From positions 1-64,000 of the forward strand of contig NZ_AEJF01000051.1 in assembly GCF_001028175.1 (NCBI RefSeq): a stretch of 64,000 bases of DNA. Direction: 5' to 3'. Positions 1 to 10,821 of the stretch are shown here, one piece after another. The number at the start of each line of letters is the position of its first letter. Position 1 is the stretch's first letter. The notes under the pieces were generated by a model, which saw only the letters and a list, made by a program, of their open reading frames with translations, was not told the DNA's origin and ran no database searches. A program made the translations under genes and the position numbers. The stretch is from Caballeronia mineralivorans PML1(12). GTDB taxonomy: Bacteria; Pseudomonadota; Gammaproteobacteria; Burkholderiales; Burkholderiaceae.

Positions 1-67
1 ACTGGACGCGCCGACGTGCTTACGTACTGCGGTGACTACAGGTGGGCAAGTACGGGTAGGCCAAGGC

Positions 68-2015
<1,948 letters not shown>

Positions 2016-2041
2016 GGTTGGATTTCCGTTGTGGTGAATGA

Positions 2042-2068
2042 GTAGCACTCCTCGCAGCCGGGTGCTAA
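2042..2068 (-). promoter_or_regulatory. CIRCE operator (HrcA site) of groESL
   Basis: The inverted repeat GTAGCACTC - 9 bp - GGGTGCTAA matches the CIRCE consensus TTAGCACTC-N9-GAGTGCTAA at 8 of 9 positions in each arm with the exact 9-bp spacer. It lies 27 bp upstream of the groES start, in the expected leader or promoter position. HrcA binding is established for this element; its use here is inferred, and no hrcA gene lies in the window. Confidence 0.9.
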
Positions 2069-2077
2069 CAGGAATTG

Positions 2078-2107
2078 AGTATAAGAATGTGTAGAGGGTC
2101 GATCCAA
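2078..2107 (-). promoter_or_regulatory. Predicted sigma70-type promoter of groESL
   Basis: On the minus strand a TTGGAT box (2102-2107) and a TATACT box (2078-2083) are separated by 18 bp. They sit just upstream of CIRCE, which would place the transcription start at the edge of the operator. No sigma32-type CCCCAT element was recognised. Confidence 0.5.
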
Positions 2108-2320
2108 TAACGAATACATGAAACGTTATCGGCGTTTGGCATTTGGCCGCGGTACTTCGTGCGCATACATCACGCTCGTCACGCAACACGACGTGACGAT
2201 CGGGGCGTCTTAACAAAGCCCCGTCGGCACACGCGATTTTGGTCGTGCTCAGCAGTACTGGATTAGGGGCAATCAACGCCCGCTCGTGGCGGCTCTTCTA
2301 TAGCGACCCCCCCGGGTGGT

Positions 2321-3679
2321 TCAGCTCGCCGCGCGCTTCTGTATAGCCTGGACGTAACGATTTTCCGGACGTGGCAGTCCGAGATTCTCGCGTAACGTCG
2401 TGCCTTCATACTCGGTGCGAAACAGACCGCGTCGCTGCAACTCCGGTACCACCAGCTCGGCAAATTCGGTCAGCCCGCCCGGCAACCATGGCGACATGAT
2501 GTTGAAACCGTCCGCGCCTTCTTCTTCGAACCATTGCTCCAGTTGATCGGCGATACTCTCCGGAGTGCCCACGACCTGTTGGTGTCCGCGAGCCCCGGCT
2601 ATGCGCAGATACAGGTCGCGAATGCTCAGGTTCTCGCGCCGCGCCAGGTCGAACAGCAATTGCTGCCGGCTTTTACCGCCATTCGTTTCGGGCAAATCGG
2701 GCAATGGCCCGTCGATGTGATACTTTGACAAGTCGACACCGCCAGTCATTTTCGACAGCAGTGCGAGGCCGACATCCGGATGAATGAGGTCCTGTAGCGC
2801 GTTGAACTTGGCGCGCGCCTCGTCACGGGTCCGGCCGATGACCGGGAAGATACCCGGCATGATCTTCAGATCCTCAGGTTGCCGGCCGTATTTGATGAGC
2901 CGCCCCTTGACGTCCTGATAGAACGCCTTGGCTTCATCCAGGGTCTGGTGCGCAACGAAGATCACCTCGGCGGTCTGTGCGGCAAGCTCGCGGCCCGCAT
3001 CTGATGCTCCGGCCTGCACGACCACTGGCCAGCCCTGCGGCGAGCGGGCGATGTTGAGCGGGCCGCGCACCTTGAAATGCGGGCCGCGATGGTCCAGCGT
3101 ATGCAGCTTGTCAGGATCGAAATAAATACCGCTTTCACGGTCGCGGATGAAAGCGTCGTCTTCCCAACTGTCCCAGAGGCCTGCGACGACGTCATAGAAT
3201 TCGCGGGCGCGCTCGTAGCGAACTGCGTGAGCCGGGTGTTGCTCGAAGCCGAAGTTGAGAGCTTCCGTTTCGCTGCTTGATGTCACGAGGTTCCAGCCTG
3301 AGCGGCCGCCGCTCAGGTGGTCGAGAGAGGCGAACTTGCGTGCGACATTGAACGGCTCATTGAACGTGGTGGAGACGGTCGCAATCAAGCCGATGTTTTT
3401 CGTGACCACCGACAAGGCAGCCAGCAGGGTCAGCGGTTCGAAGTGGTCGGCGCGGGCCGTGCGCGAGAGGGAGGCGAGATTCGTATCACGGATGCCTACG
3501 CTGTCCGCGAAAAAAACCGCATCGAATTTCGCACGCTCGGCGAGCTGCGCGAGTTGAGCGTAGTGCGAGAAATCGAGCCCGCCAGTCAAATGCGTATCAG
3601 GATGACGCCAGGCAGCAATATGGTGCCCTGTCTCCATCAGGAAAGCACCTAGCTTGATTTGCCGCTTGGCCTTGCTCAT
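2321..3679 (-). CDS. NtaA/SnaA/DszA-family FMN-dependent monooxygenase (LLM class)
   Basis: The 452-residue protein is a bacterial-luciferase-fold monooxygenase of the NtaA/SnaA/DszA group, which uses reduced FMN from a separate reductase to oxidise sulfur- or nitrogen-bearing substrates. Family signatures include the start KLGAFLMETGHHIAAWRHP, the segment SGGRSGWNLVTS and the region with GWPVVVQAGASDAG. The start has GGAG about 8 bp upstream. It lies 155 bp downstream of a peptide-type binding-protein gene on the same strand, and both are next to the SfnB-like, rhodanese and encapsulin genes, so organosulfur scavenging is the best guess. The exact substrate is unknown. Confidence 0.9.
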   Translation of the reverse strand: MSKAKRQIKLGAFLMETGHHIAAWRHPDTHLTGGLDFSHYAQLAQLAERAKFDAVFFADSVGIRDTNLASLSRTARADHFEPLTLLAALSVVTKNIGLIATVSTTFNEPFNVARKFASLDHLSGGRSGWNLVTSSSETEALNFGFEQHPAHAVRYERAREFYDVVAGLWDSWEDDAFIRDRESGIYFDPDKLHTLDHRGPHFKVRGPLNIARSPQGWPVVVQAGASDAGRELAAQTAEVIFVAHQTLDEAKAFYQDVKGRLIKYGRQPEDLKIMPGIFPVIGRTRDEARAKFNALQDLIHPDVGLALLSKMTGGVDLSKYHIDGPLPDLPETNGGKSRQQLLFDLARRENLSIRDLYLRIAGARGHQQVVGTPESIADQLEQWFEEEGADGFNIMSPWLPGGLTEFAELVVPELQRRGLFRTEYEGTTLRENLGLPRPENRYVQAIQKRAAS

Positions 3680-3834
3680 TTGTTTGCTCCACGTCGTTGG
3701 GTCGTGCGGATGGGGGGATGCATATTCTTGGGCGTTGACACGTTTTCATCAATCAACAATTTTTGCTTTGCATATTCGGCGCAACGGCTAATGGATCGCG
3801 CTAACCGCTCGATAAGCCCCGGCAAATCCCATCG

Positions 3835-5487
3835 TCACGCTACAAAGACATCCGCAAGGTTGCCGCTCAGGCCGTCGGCGGTCAGCGTATGGTTGTGCAC
3901 ACGTTTGTTATAGATAGTCACCTGCTTCAGGGTCACGAGGTCGATGATCGGCAAATCGCGCCCTACAATCTGCTGAAACTGCCTGAAGTAATCCACTCTT
4001 TTATGCGGATCGTTTTCTACCGCCGCGGTCTCCAGCAGCCGGTCGACCTCCGGGCTTTGATAGTGTGTTGCGTTCGAAAACGGTACGCCTGCCTTGAAGT
4101 TGTGCGACCAGTAGAGACGTTGCACGCCGACCGTCGGATCGAAGGTATTGCCCAGGAAATTCGCGTCCAGATCGAAGTCGCGATCGGTGTAAATACGCTT
4201 CACGTAGCTGCCGAAATCCTGTGAGCGTACGGTTGCCTCGATTCCGGCGCGTCGCAATGTTTGCCGCAGATACTCGGCCAACCGCGCGAAGGTCGGATCA
4301 TAGGGGTTGTAGTCAAGATTCAATTTGAAGCGGAAACCGTCGGATTGACGTGGGAAACCCGCTTCATCCAGCAACTGTTGGGCGCTTGCAAGGTCATACG
4401 GCAACGCTTTCGCGGCCGGATCGTAGAACTGGGTGAGCAGCGGGCTGATAGGTGACGGTGAGATGATCCCGTAGCCGTACCAGACTGAGCGCAGGATTGC
4501 TTGCCGATCAATGGTGTGGGCGATCGCCTGCCGCACTTTCGAATTGGCAAGGTAACGATTGTCGAGATTGAACTGCAGTTGAGTCAGCGCTGCGTCATAG
4601 CTGTACCCCCGGGTTTCGAGCGCCAGATGCGGCAACGCCTGTAGCCGGGCAATGTCGGTCAGCGGGACCGGGTTCTCCCCGGCGAGATCCAGTTCACCCG
4701 TTTCCAGCGCGACGGCGCGTGCCGCTGGATCGCCCATGAAGCGCACCACCAACTCGTCGATGTAAGGCTTCGGCGCGTCCCAGTAGTCTGGATTACGGGA
4801 GAAGACGGCATGACTGCCGCGCGCCCAGCTTTTGAAAATGAACGGTCCGGTTCCAATAGGATTGATATTATGAGGATTGCTTAGCGCGTCACTGCCGTCG
4901 TACAGATGAGCGGGCAAGATGGGTGACTCGGACGCAGCCAGCGCGTAGATAAGGTAGGGCGCCGGTTTCGATAATCGCAATACGGCCGTGTGAGCATCGG
5001 GCGTTGCAACTTCGACCACGTTGGCGAACGTCGAGCGTCCTCTTGAATGGTATTGCTTGAGCAATCCTATTGACGTGGCCACATCCTTTGACGTGAACGG
5101 CTTGCCGTCGTGCCAGCGTACATTTGGACGAAGCTTGAAGACGTATTCGCGGCCATCCGCGCTGATGGTCCATTGCGTCGCCAGTTGCGCTTGCGGACGA
5201 ACATCGAAATCATAGCTCAACAATCCCTCGGTTACCTTCGGACTTATTTTCTGCTCGGCGCCAGCGGTGGTTGCGAAGTTGATCAGGGCCTTCGGCTCGG
5301 GATTGACCAGCAATGTGATCCGGCCACCCCGTCTCGGTGCAACCTCCGGCACGGCTGACGAGCCGACCGTGCTAGCTGCCAGCGATGTCAGCGGCGTCAG
5401 AGACGTCAACGCAACGCCGGCGGCGGCGCTCGCCAGACTGAGCAAGGTGGTGCGGCGGCCAGACTGAAAGGGTGTGCGCTGAATCAT
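3835..5487 (-). CDS. ABC transporter substrate-binding protein (SBP_bac_5, peptide/opine type)
   Basis: The 550-residue periplasmic binding protein starts with a twin-arginine-like leader (GRRTTLLSLASAAAG) ending near an AAS cleavage region, then a family-5 extracellular solute-binding domain. Hallmarks are FKLRPNVRWHDGKPFTSKDV, NPIGTGPF and VRQAIAHTIDR. No permease or ATPase lies beside it, so it must use transport components from elsewhere. It probably heads a transcript that continues into the NtaA-type monooxygenase, implying that it delivers that enzyme's substrate. It is clearly different in sequence from the three binding proteins of the catabolic island. Confidence 0.9.
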   Translation of the reverse strand: MIQRTPFQSGRRTTLLSLASAAAGVALTSLTPLTSLAASTVGSSAVPEVAPRRGGRITLLVNPEPKALINFATTAGAEQKISPKVTEGLLSYDFDVRPQAQLATQWTISADGREYVFKLRPNVRWHDGKPFTSKDVATSIGLLKQYHSRGRSTFANVVEVATPDAHTAVLRLSKPAPYLIYALAASESPILPAHLYDGSDALSNPHNINPIGTGPFIFKSWARGSHAVFSRNPDYWDAPKPYIDELVVRFMGDPAARAVALETGELDLAGENPVPLTDIARLQALPHLALETRGYSYDAALTQLQFNLDNRYLANSKVRQAIAHTIDRQAILRSVWYGYGIISPSPISPLLTQFYDPAAKALPYDLASAQQLLDEAGFPRQSDGFRFKLNLDYNPYDPTFARLAEYLRQTLRRAGIEATVRSQDFGSYVKRIYTDRDFDLDANFLGNTFDPTVGVQRLYWSHNFKAGVPFSNATHYQSPEVDRLLETAAVENDPHKRVDYFRQFQQIVGRDLPIIDLVTLKQVTIYNKRVHNHTLTADGLSGNLADVFVA

Positions 5488-6168
5488 CGATCGTTCTCAA
5501 GATAAGTAGCGGGGTTATTGAGGTTTATTAGCGGCGAAGGCGAAAGTGCTTTCGCGAAATCCTTTTCCAATTTCAAATCCGGCAGCACAAGTTTGACGCC
5601 TCGGCCTATGCTTTTTCAGCCGGTGAGGTCTTGACCAGACCTGATTAAAAAACGCAATGGGTCAAGGGCGTTGCCCGTCAAACAGTGTTTATCGATGCGT
5701 GAACACATCATCCTGATGCTGCTGCGCCAGATGTGATGCCGCACGAGCACATCGTGCCTCGCAGCCGTGTACACGGAGTCGAATGGTCTGAGTTAGCGTA
5801 CGGGCTCAAGCCCGCCGCCTCAACGAAGTAATGGAGGAATCTTTATCATCAACCGCAGATCGGTCAGCCAGTTCGAACGGTGCTCGCTTACCGACCATCT
5901 TTGCAGCAGCGCACATATAGAAAGATGAAATCGATAGAGCAATACCGCGAGCCCGCGACTACATTATTGTGCTGCTCAGGTATCGCTTAAGTAAATCGCC
6001 AGGTATCGCACCGGGCGAACAGAGGGATCGTCACCAAAGCGATTCGCAGATCGTAAAGCTCAACCAGATGTTCGCCGATCCGTATGCGGCTCAATTATCG
6101 ATTCCCCACGGACGATGCCCTGGTTCAAGGAGCCCTGCGCTTTACGCTATTAAAAGGAAATAACAAGC
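5488..6168. other. Divergent intergenic region with two small dyads
   Basis: No gene was recognised in these 681 bp between divergently transcribed sulfur genes. Two inverted repeats stand out: GCGAAAG-TG-CTTTCGC at 5540-5555, 53 bp from the binding-protein start, and AGGTCT-TGACC-AGACCT at 5626-5642. Either could bind a regulator. I could not find a convincing sigma54 -24/-12 box, although SfnB-type genes often have one. Confidence 0.45.
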
Positions 6169-7386
6169 ATGAATGCACCATCTGAAATTACCGCGACGTC
6201 ACAGCTGGATGCGGCGCTTGCCGCGTTGCCAGCGTTGGCGAAGGAGCTAGGCCGGGACGGCGCGGCGCGCGAGGCACGACGTGAATTGCCGTTCGATGGT
6301 TTTGCGTTGTTTCGCAAGTCCGGTCTTGGCTTGCTGCGATTGCCAGTCGAATGGGGCGGACTGGGCGGCTCATTGCCGGAGTTGTTTCAGGTGATCGCGA
6401 CCCTCGCTGCGGAGGAATCGAACATAGCCCATGCGCTGCGTATCCATTTCGACCTGACCGAGTCGCTCCTGTTGTCGCCGCGTTCAGCGTTCAACGACAC
6501 TCAGATCCAGCGCTTGCTGGACGGTGCAATATTCGGCGGTGCGTCGACCGAGCGGGGCACATCGCGGCCCGGTGAAATAGGCACGATCCTGCGGCGCGAT
6601 GGCGACGAATATCGTGTCACGGGAAAGAAATACTACTCGACCGGAACAGCATTTTCCGACTATGCACGTATCAACGTGCAAGATGAAAAGAACAACAACG
6701 TGGTCGCTATCATTCCGGTCACCCGAGCGGGCGTCCAGATACTGGATGACTGGGATGGCATGGGCCAGAGGATGACCGCCAGTGGCAGCCTGGTCCTCGA
6801 CAACGTACAAGTCCACGCGAACGAAGTCGTGCCAAGAGGCGCTTCGACCCTGGCAGGACGCCATGGCGGCGCATTGCGTCAACTGCACCTCGTTGCAGTG
6901 GCTGCGGGCATTGTCCGCAATATTCTTGCGGATGCTGAGAACTATGTGCTCAAGCATGGACGCCCGGTGCTGCACAGCCCGGCGGCATCTGCGCGAGAGG
7001 ATCATTTCATCCAGCAAGTGGTGGGCGATCTTGCGGCTCACAGTCACGCGATTGATGCGCTGGTCGAGCAGAATGCACGCGTGCTGGATCGGTCGGCTAA
7101 TGCCATCCGCGCCCAAGCTGACAACGCCGAAGAACTGGTATTGCAAGGTGCGCTGGCCACGGCAAAGACACAGTTGGTGGTGAGCAAGCTGGCGTTGCAT
7201 GCGGGCGAGCGCTTGTTTGAGGCAGGCGGCGCTTCCGCCACATCGCGTGTGCACAATTTCGATCGTCACTGGCGCAACTTGCGCACGATCTTCAGCCACA
7301 ACCCGTTGTTGCACAAAGCGCGAGTGATCGGCGGTTATCAGTTAAACGGCGACACCACGCATCTGACCGAAGGCCGCGTGTTCTGA
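6169..7386 (+). CDS. Acyl-CoA dehydrogenase-like flavoprotein (SfnB/DszC-type)
   Basis: The 405-residue protein has the acyl-CoA dehydrogenase fold. It shows an N-terminal helical domain with LLRLPVEWGGLGG, a central beta domain with RDGDEYRVTGKKYYSTG, and the C-terminal four-helix part with LFEAGGASATSRVHNFDRHWRN. This subgroup includes the sulfur-acquisition oxidoreductase SfnB and the flavin-dependent sulfoxidase DszC, which act as monooxygenases and not as true dehydrogenases. The ribosome site AAAGGA precedes the ATG. It is divergent from the binding-protein/NtaA pair and upstream of the rhodanese-encapsulin block, supporting a role in releasing sulfur from an organic compound. Confidence 0.85.
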   Translation: MNAPSEITATSQLDAALAALPALAKELGRDGAAREARRELPFDGFALFRKSGLGLLRLPVEWGGLGGSLPELFQVIATLAAEESNIAHALRIHFDLTESLLLSPRSAFNDTQIQRLLDGAIFGGASTERGTSRPGEIGTILRRDGDEYRVTGKKYYSTGTAFSDYARINVQDEKNNNVVAIIPVTRAGVQILDDWDGMGQRMTASGSLVLDNVQVHANEVVPRGASTLAGRHGGALRQLHLVAVAAGIVRNILADAENYVLKHGRPVLHSPAASAREDHFIQQVVGDLAAHSHAIDALVEQNARVLDRSANAIRAQADNAEELVLQGALATAKTQLVVSKLALHAGERLFEAGGASATSRVHNFDRHWRNLRTIFSHNPLLHKARVIGGYQLNGDTTHLTEGRVF

Positions 7387-7480
7387 AGGTGTTCTAAGTG
7401 ATTTACAACGCTCCGCCAAGGGCACGAGGATAGTTCCATTCGTCTCTCAGCGGGCATTCTTCTTCAAGGATTCCCAAATC

Positions 7481-7825
7481 GTGAGCCAAGACCTTTTGCT
7501 GCTGCTTGAGCCGGGTTTCACCGATCCAAAATATCCGGGTGAGCGTTTTATCTGCCCGGATGGCGCACCTATTGAAGGTCTGCTGGCCAGCGATCCAGCA
7601 AAGACCTCGCGCCTTGATATTCACCGTCTGCCATTTGCGCACCCGCGTGAGGCGGTCATCGCTGCGCTCGATGAGGAGCACCAGAGCTTGCCCGTGCTGA
7701 TTCTGGGAGACGAACATCCGGTGCCCGCCGGTGCACATACGCTCGGCGACAAACACTTCGTGACCGACACGCGTCGAATCCTGGATCTGCTTGCCGAGCG
7801 TCATGGTTTTCCAAAGGTGCATTGA
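7481..7825 (+). CDS. DUF3088 domain-containing protein
   Basis: This is a 114-residue protein with a GTG start. Its opening SQDLLLLLEPGFTDPKYPG and the segment LPVLILGDEHPVPAG resemble the DUF3088 family, whose function is unknown to me. Related proteins as I recall them carry cysteines in the segment where this one reads FICPDGAPIEG; only one Cys remains here. It lies 94 bp after the SfnB-like gene in the same direction, so co-transcription is plausible. The family call is from memory and moderately sure. Confidence 0.7.
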   Translation: MSQDLLLLLEPGFTDPKYPGERFICPDGAPIEGLLASDPAKTSRLDIHRLPFAHPREAVIAALDEEHQSLPVLILGDEHPVPAGAHTLGDKHFVTDTRRILDLLAERHGFPKVH

Positions 7826-8031
7826 CCAGACCGTTGCCAAAGAAAGGCCCCGGTTTTTGAACTGGTCCAGGCAGGCTGGACGCCGTTACTTTCGGTTGTC
7901 GCCCCAGACAAGAAACCGTCTGCGGAATTCAAGAGGTTTGTCGCAGCGCGACTATCTGCAAGTTCTTCTTTAGAAATAAGTTTTTGTTGGTTCGAATTTC
8001 CTTCCTGTTCTCGCATAGTGGCAATTGATGG

Positions 8032-8039
8032 CTATAGAC
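8032..8039 (+). promoter_or_regulatory. CTATAGAC octamer upstream of the rhodanese-SAT operon
   Basis: The octamer CTATAGAC, inside GGCTATAGAC, lies 65 bp upstream of the rhodanese start. The same octamer occurs twice more, in opposite orientations, in front of the encapsulin gene (9796-9803 and 9868-9875). I saw no other copy in the window. It is a candidate operator for the XRE regulator encoded between the two sites. It could alternatively be a -10 element. Confidence 0.4.
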
Positions 8040-8103
8040 GGTTGCGTTTCCTCTGAAAACTGTTGGCCATGACGTGTACTAAACGGAATCGCAAGGAGAT
8101 TGT

Positions 8104-8571
8104 ATGACGGTCGAATTGGAAGAACGGGTAAAGCACGCAGTTCTGAATGCGGCGCGGGATGCGGCTGTGGCCGCTGCATTGCCTTACGCCGGTGGGGTTT
8201 CGCCGCAAGAGGCCTTGGCTTTGGTGGAGTCGGGCGACGCAGTCATTGTCGATGTACGCACGGCCGAGGAGCGCAAGTTCGTGGGTTATGTACCGGGCAG
8301 CGTTCATGTGCCTTGGGCGACGGGCACAAGCCTGACGCGCAACCCGAGGTTTGTGCGTGAACTCGAGGCGAAAACCAGCAAGGAAGCTGTTGTGCTGCTG
8401 CTGTGCCGCAGCGGCAACCGATCTGCACTGGCCGCCGAGGCCGCAACGAAAGCTGGCTTTGCGCAAGCGTTCAACGTGCTGGAGGGCTTTGAAGGCCAGC
8501 TCGATGAACAGCAGCGACGCGGCACCCTCGGCGGCTGGCGTTACCTTGGCCTGCCTTGGGTGCAAGACTGA
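8104..8571 (+). CDS. Rhodanese-like domain protein
   Basis: The 155-residue single-domain sulfurtransferase has the loop CRSGNRS at residues 101-107, with Cys101 as the persulfide-carrying catalytic cysteine, and the upstream motif VDVRTAEERKFVGYVPGS. Rhodaneses move sulfane sulfur between donors such as cysteine-desulfurase persulfides and acceptors. It lies 48 bp upstream of serine O-acetyltransferase in one operon that leads to the encapsulated cysteine desulfurase. This fits a role in receiving or delivering sulfur from the compartment. The ribosome site AAGGAG precedes the ATG. Confidence 0.93.
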   Translation: MTVELEERVKHAVLNAARDAAVAAALPYAGGVSPQEALALVESGDAVIVDVRTAEERKFVGYVPGSVHVPWATGTSLTRNPRFVRELEAKTSKEAVVLLLCRSGNRSALAAEAATKAGFAQAFNVLEGFEGQLDEQQRRGTLGGWRYLGLPWVQD

Positions 8572-8619
8572 GAGAACCCGCGTTTCCACTCCTGGCAACA
8601 AGCCGAAGGATCTCCGACT

Positions 8620-9549
8620 GTGGCTGCATTCGACATCGACGACATCGTCCAATCGCTCCAGACGGTCCGCCAGCAATGGCGCGCGAAGCAGGGGCGATCG
8701 CAGGAGCCGGGCGGTCGCGAACTGCCGGCGCGAGAAGCGCTTGCGAACATTATCAAAACGCTCAAGGGTGTGCTGTTCCCCATGCGGCTAGGCCCACACG
8801 ATCTGCGTCAGGAGAGCGAAAATTTCTTCGTCGGCCATGCGCTTGATTCGGCACTGCATGGCCTGTTCGCCCAAGCGCAACTGGAACTGCAGTATCGGGC
8901 TCGCCATTTGCCGCGCGACGACGGGGGTATAGAGGCGCGCGCCGGCACGGCCGTTCGCGCGTTCGCCGCAAGACTGCCGGACATTCGGGCACTGCTAGAC
9001 AGCGACGTGCTCGCGGCCTTTCATGGGGACCCTGCAGCAGGAAGCGTCGACGAGGTGCTGCTGTGTTATCCCGGCATCCTGGCGATGATCCATCATCGGC
9101 TTGCGCACGAGTTGTACCGTCTTGACCTGCGGTTGCTGGCGCGCATCGTCTCGGAGTTGGCGCATGCCGAAACAGGTATCGACATCCATCCGGGTGCGCA
9201 GATCGGCTCGGGGTTTTTTATCGATCACGGGACGGGCGTGGTCATTGGCGAGACAACGATCATTGGCGAGCGCGTGCGGGTTTATCAGGCTGTGACGCTC
9301 GGCGCCAAGCGATTTCCTCGCAACCACGAAGGGCATCTGGAGAAAGGGCTCGCCCGGCATCCTATTGTGGAAGACGAGGTTGTGATCTATGCGGGTGCGA
9401 CGATTCTCGGGCGCGTTACGCTCGGCCGCGGCGCCGTGATCGGCGGTAACGTGTGGCTCACGCATGACGTTGAGCCGGGTGCGAATATCACGCAGGCCGT
9501 ATCGCGCAGCGATGCCCTCCAGCCCCAAAGCTCCCAGCTGACCTCATGA
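8620..9549 (+). CDS. epsC: Serine O-acetyltransferase (EpsC/CysE family)
   Basis: The 309-residue enzyme acetylates serine to O-acetylserine, the carbon acceptor for sulfide in cysteine synthesis. The N-terminal helical domain is followed by the left-handed beta-helix hexapeptide domain with IDIHPGAQIGSGFFIDHGTG, whose His is the catalytic base, and VYQAVTLGAKRFP. The start is GTG. It is longer than E. coli CysE, as expected for this subgroup. The stop overlaps the start of the XRE regulator gene (ATGA). Linkage to an encapsulated cysteine desulfurase implies co-regulated cysteine production for sulfur storage. Confidence 0.93.
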   Translation: MAAFDIDDIVQSLQTVRQQWRAKQGRSQEPGGRELPAREALANIIKTLKGVLFPMRLGPHDLRQESENFFVGHALDSALHGLFAQAQLELQYRARHLPRDDGGIEARAGTAVRAFAARLPDIRALLDSDVLAAFHGDPAAGSVDEVLLCYPGILAMIHHRLAHELYRLDLRLLARIVSELAHAETGIDIHPGAQIGSGFFIDHGTGVVIGETTIIGERVRVYQAVTLGAKRFPRNHEGHLEKGLARHPIVEDEVVIYAGATILGRVTLGRGAVIGGNVWLTHDVEPGANITQAVSRSDALQPQSSQLTS

Positions 9550-9779
9550 CTGACTTAATACGGGTCTTTGGCGAAAACATCAGACATTTACGTGATGCTA
9601 AATGCTGGTCACAAGAACAGCTCGCCCAACGAGCGGGCCTCCACCGTTCGTATGTGGGCGAGATTGAACGGGGTGAGGTGACCGCGTCGATATTAACGGT
9701 CGAGAAGCTAGCGAGTGCTTTTGACATGCCCATGGCAAATTTGCTGATGCGCGAAAATCAATCCGCAACCACACCATAA
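9546..9779 (+). CDS. XRE-family transcriptional regulator, minimal HTH protein
   Basis: This 77-residue protein is little more than one HTH_3 domain: IRHLRDAKCWSQEQLAQRAG is followed by the recognition helix region LHRSYVGEIERGEV and LASAFDMPMANLL. It has no sensor domain. It is translationally coupled to epsC by a 4-bp overlap and lies 109 bp upstream of the encapsulin gene, so local control of the sulfur-compartment operon is the natural hypothesis. The repeated CTATAGAC octamers around it are its candidate sites. Confidence 0.88.
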   Translation: MTDLIRVFGENIRHLRDAKCWSQEQLAQRAGLHRSYVGEIERGEVTASILTVEKLASAFDMPMANLLMRENQSATTP

Positions 9780-9795
9780 TATTTGCCGAAATGTG

Positions 9796-9875
9796 GTCTA
9801 TAGCCGGTTGATGGAAGCCACAGTGGCCTCGATAATCCATTTTCTGATAAGTAATCCCGCTTTCCTTCTATAGAC
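9796..9875. promoter_or_regulatory. Inverted pair of CTATAGAC octamers upstream of encapsulin
   Basis: GTCTATAG at 9796-9803 and CTATAGAC at 9868-9875 form an inverted pair 64 bp apart between the XRE gene and the encapsulin start at 9889. The second copy ends 13 bp from the ATG, so a bound protein would block transcription or ribosome entry. It is too close to the start to be a normal -10 box. Confidence 0.4.
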
Positions 9876-9888
9876 TTCGGAGCATCAC

Positions 9889-10821
9889 ATGACGGCAAAT
9901 GTGGGCGGCCAGACGGCGCTCGGCGATAACGCAGCACGGCAACTAGCCAATGCAACCAAGACGGTTCCCCAGCTTTCTACCATCACCCCTCGCTGGCTCA
10001 CTCATTTGCTGCAATGGGTGCCTGTTGAAGCCGGTATCTACCGGTTGAACCAGGTCAAAAATCCGGAGGAAGTGAAGGCGGCTTGCACGCAACGTGAAGA
10101 CGAAAGCGAACTGCCCCGCACTTTCGTTCCCTACGATGAAAACCCCCGCGAGTACTTTCTTAACGCCGTCAGCACCGTCCTCGACGTGCAGACCCGTGTG
10201 TCGGATCTCTATAGTAGTCCGCACGATCAGATCAAGGAACAGCTGCGCCTGACGATCGAAACGATCAAGGAATTACAGGAAAACCAGCTCATTAATAATC
10301 CCGATTACGGTCTGCTGGCTAATGTTGCCGAAGAACAGCGCGTGTTTCCGCTGACTGGCGCGCCGACTCCCGATGACCTCGATGAACTGCTGACGCGTGT
10401 CTGGAAAGAGCCTGCCTTTTTCCTGACGCATCCGCTGGCTATCGCGGCGTTCGGGCGCGAATGCACGCGTCGCGGTGTGCCGCCGCCGGCCGTGAGCCTG
10501 TTTGGTTCCCAGTTCCTCACGTGGCGAGGTATTCCGTTGATCCCATCGGACAAGGTGCCAGTAGCCGATGGGAAGACCAAGATCCTGCTGCTGCGCGTGG
10601 GTGACAAGCGTCAAGGCGTGGTGGGTTTGTTCCAGCCGGGCGTGGCAGGCGAGCAGGGACCAGGACTGTCGGTGCGCTTCATGGGCATCAACAATCACGC
10701 GATCGCTTCGTACCTGATCTCGTTATATTGCTCGCTCGCAGTGCACTCGCCGGACGCACTGGCGGTTCTGGATGACGTGGAGATCGCTAAGTACCATGAC
10801 TACCCTGACACCTACAAGTAA
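9889..10821 (+). CDS. Family 2A encapsulin nanocompartment shell protein
   Basis: The 310-residue HK97-fold shell protein resembles the SrpI-type family 2A encapsulins. It has an extended N-terminal arm, the central segment RTFVPYDENPREYFLNAVSTV, the segment GIPLIPSDKVPV, and the C-terminal FMGINNHAIASYLISLYCSLAVHSPDA. Such shells self-assemble around a cysteine desulfurase. The next gene encodes exactly that cargo and overlaps this one by 26 bp, so shell and cargo are probably translationally coupled. No cyclic-nucleotide-binding insertion, which marks family 2B, is visible. The assignment is strong; storage of elemental sulfur is known for relatives and inferred here. Confidence 0.95.
   Translation: MTANVGGQTALGDNAARQLANATKTVPQLSTITPRWLTHLLQWVPVEAGIYRLNQVKNPEEVKAACTQREDESELPRTFVPYDENPREYFLNAVSTVLDVQTRVSDLYSSPHDQIKEQLRLTIETIKELQENQLINNPDYGLLANVAEEQRVFPLTGAPTPDDLDELLTRVWKEPAFFLTHPLAIAAFGRECTRRGVPPPAVSLFGSQFLTWRGIPLIPSDKVPVADGKTKILLLRVGDKRQGVVGLFQPGVAGEQGPGLSVRFMGINNHAIASYLISLYCSLAVHSPDALAVLDDVEIAKYHDYPDTYK

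Noticed and set aside
5488-6168. Sigma54 promoter upstream of the SfnB-like gene
   Set aside because: Candidate GG/GC pairs had the wrong spacing (13 instead of 10 bp between the conserved dinucleotides).
6484-7314. 276-codon frame antisense to the SfnB-like gene
   Set aside because: It is fully contained in a clear acyl-CoA-dehydrogenase-like gene and has no recognisable domain.
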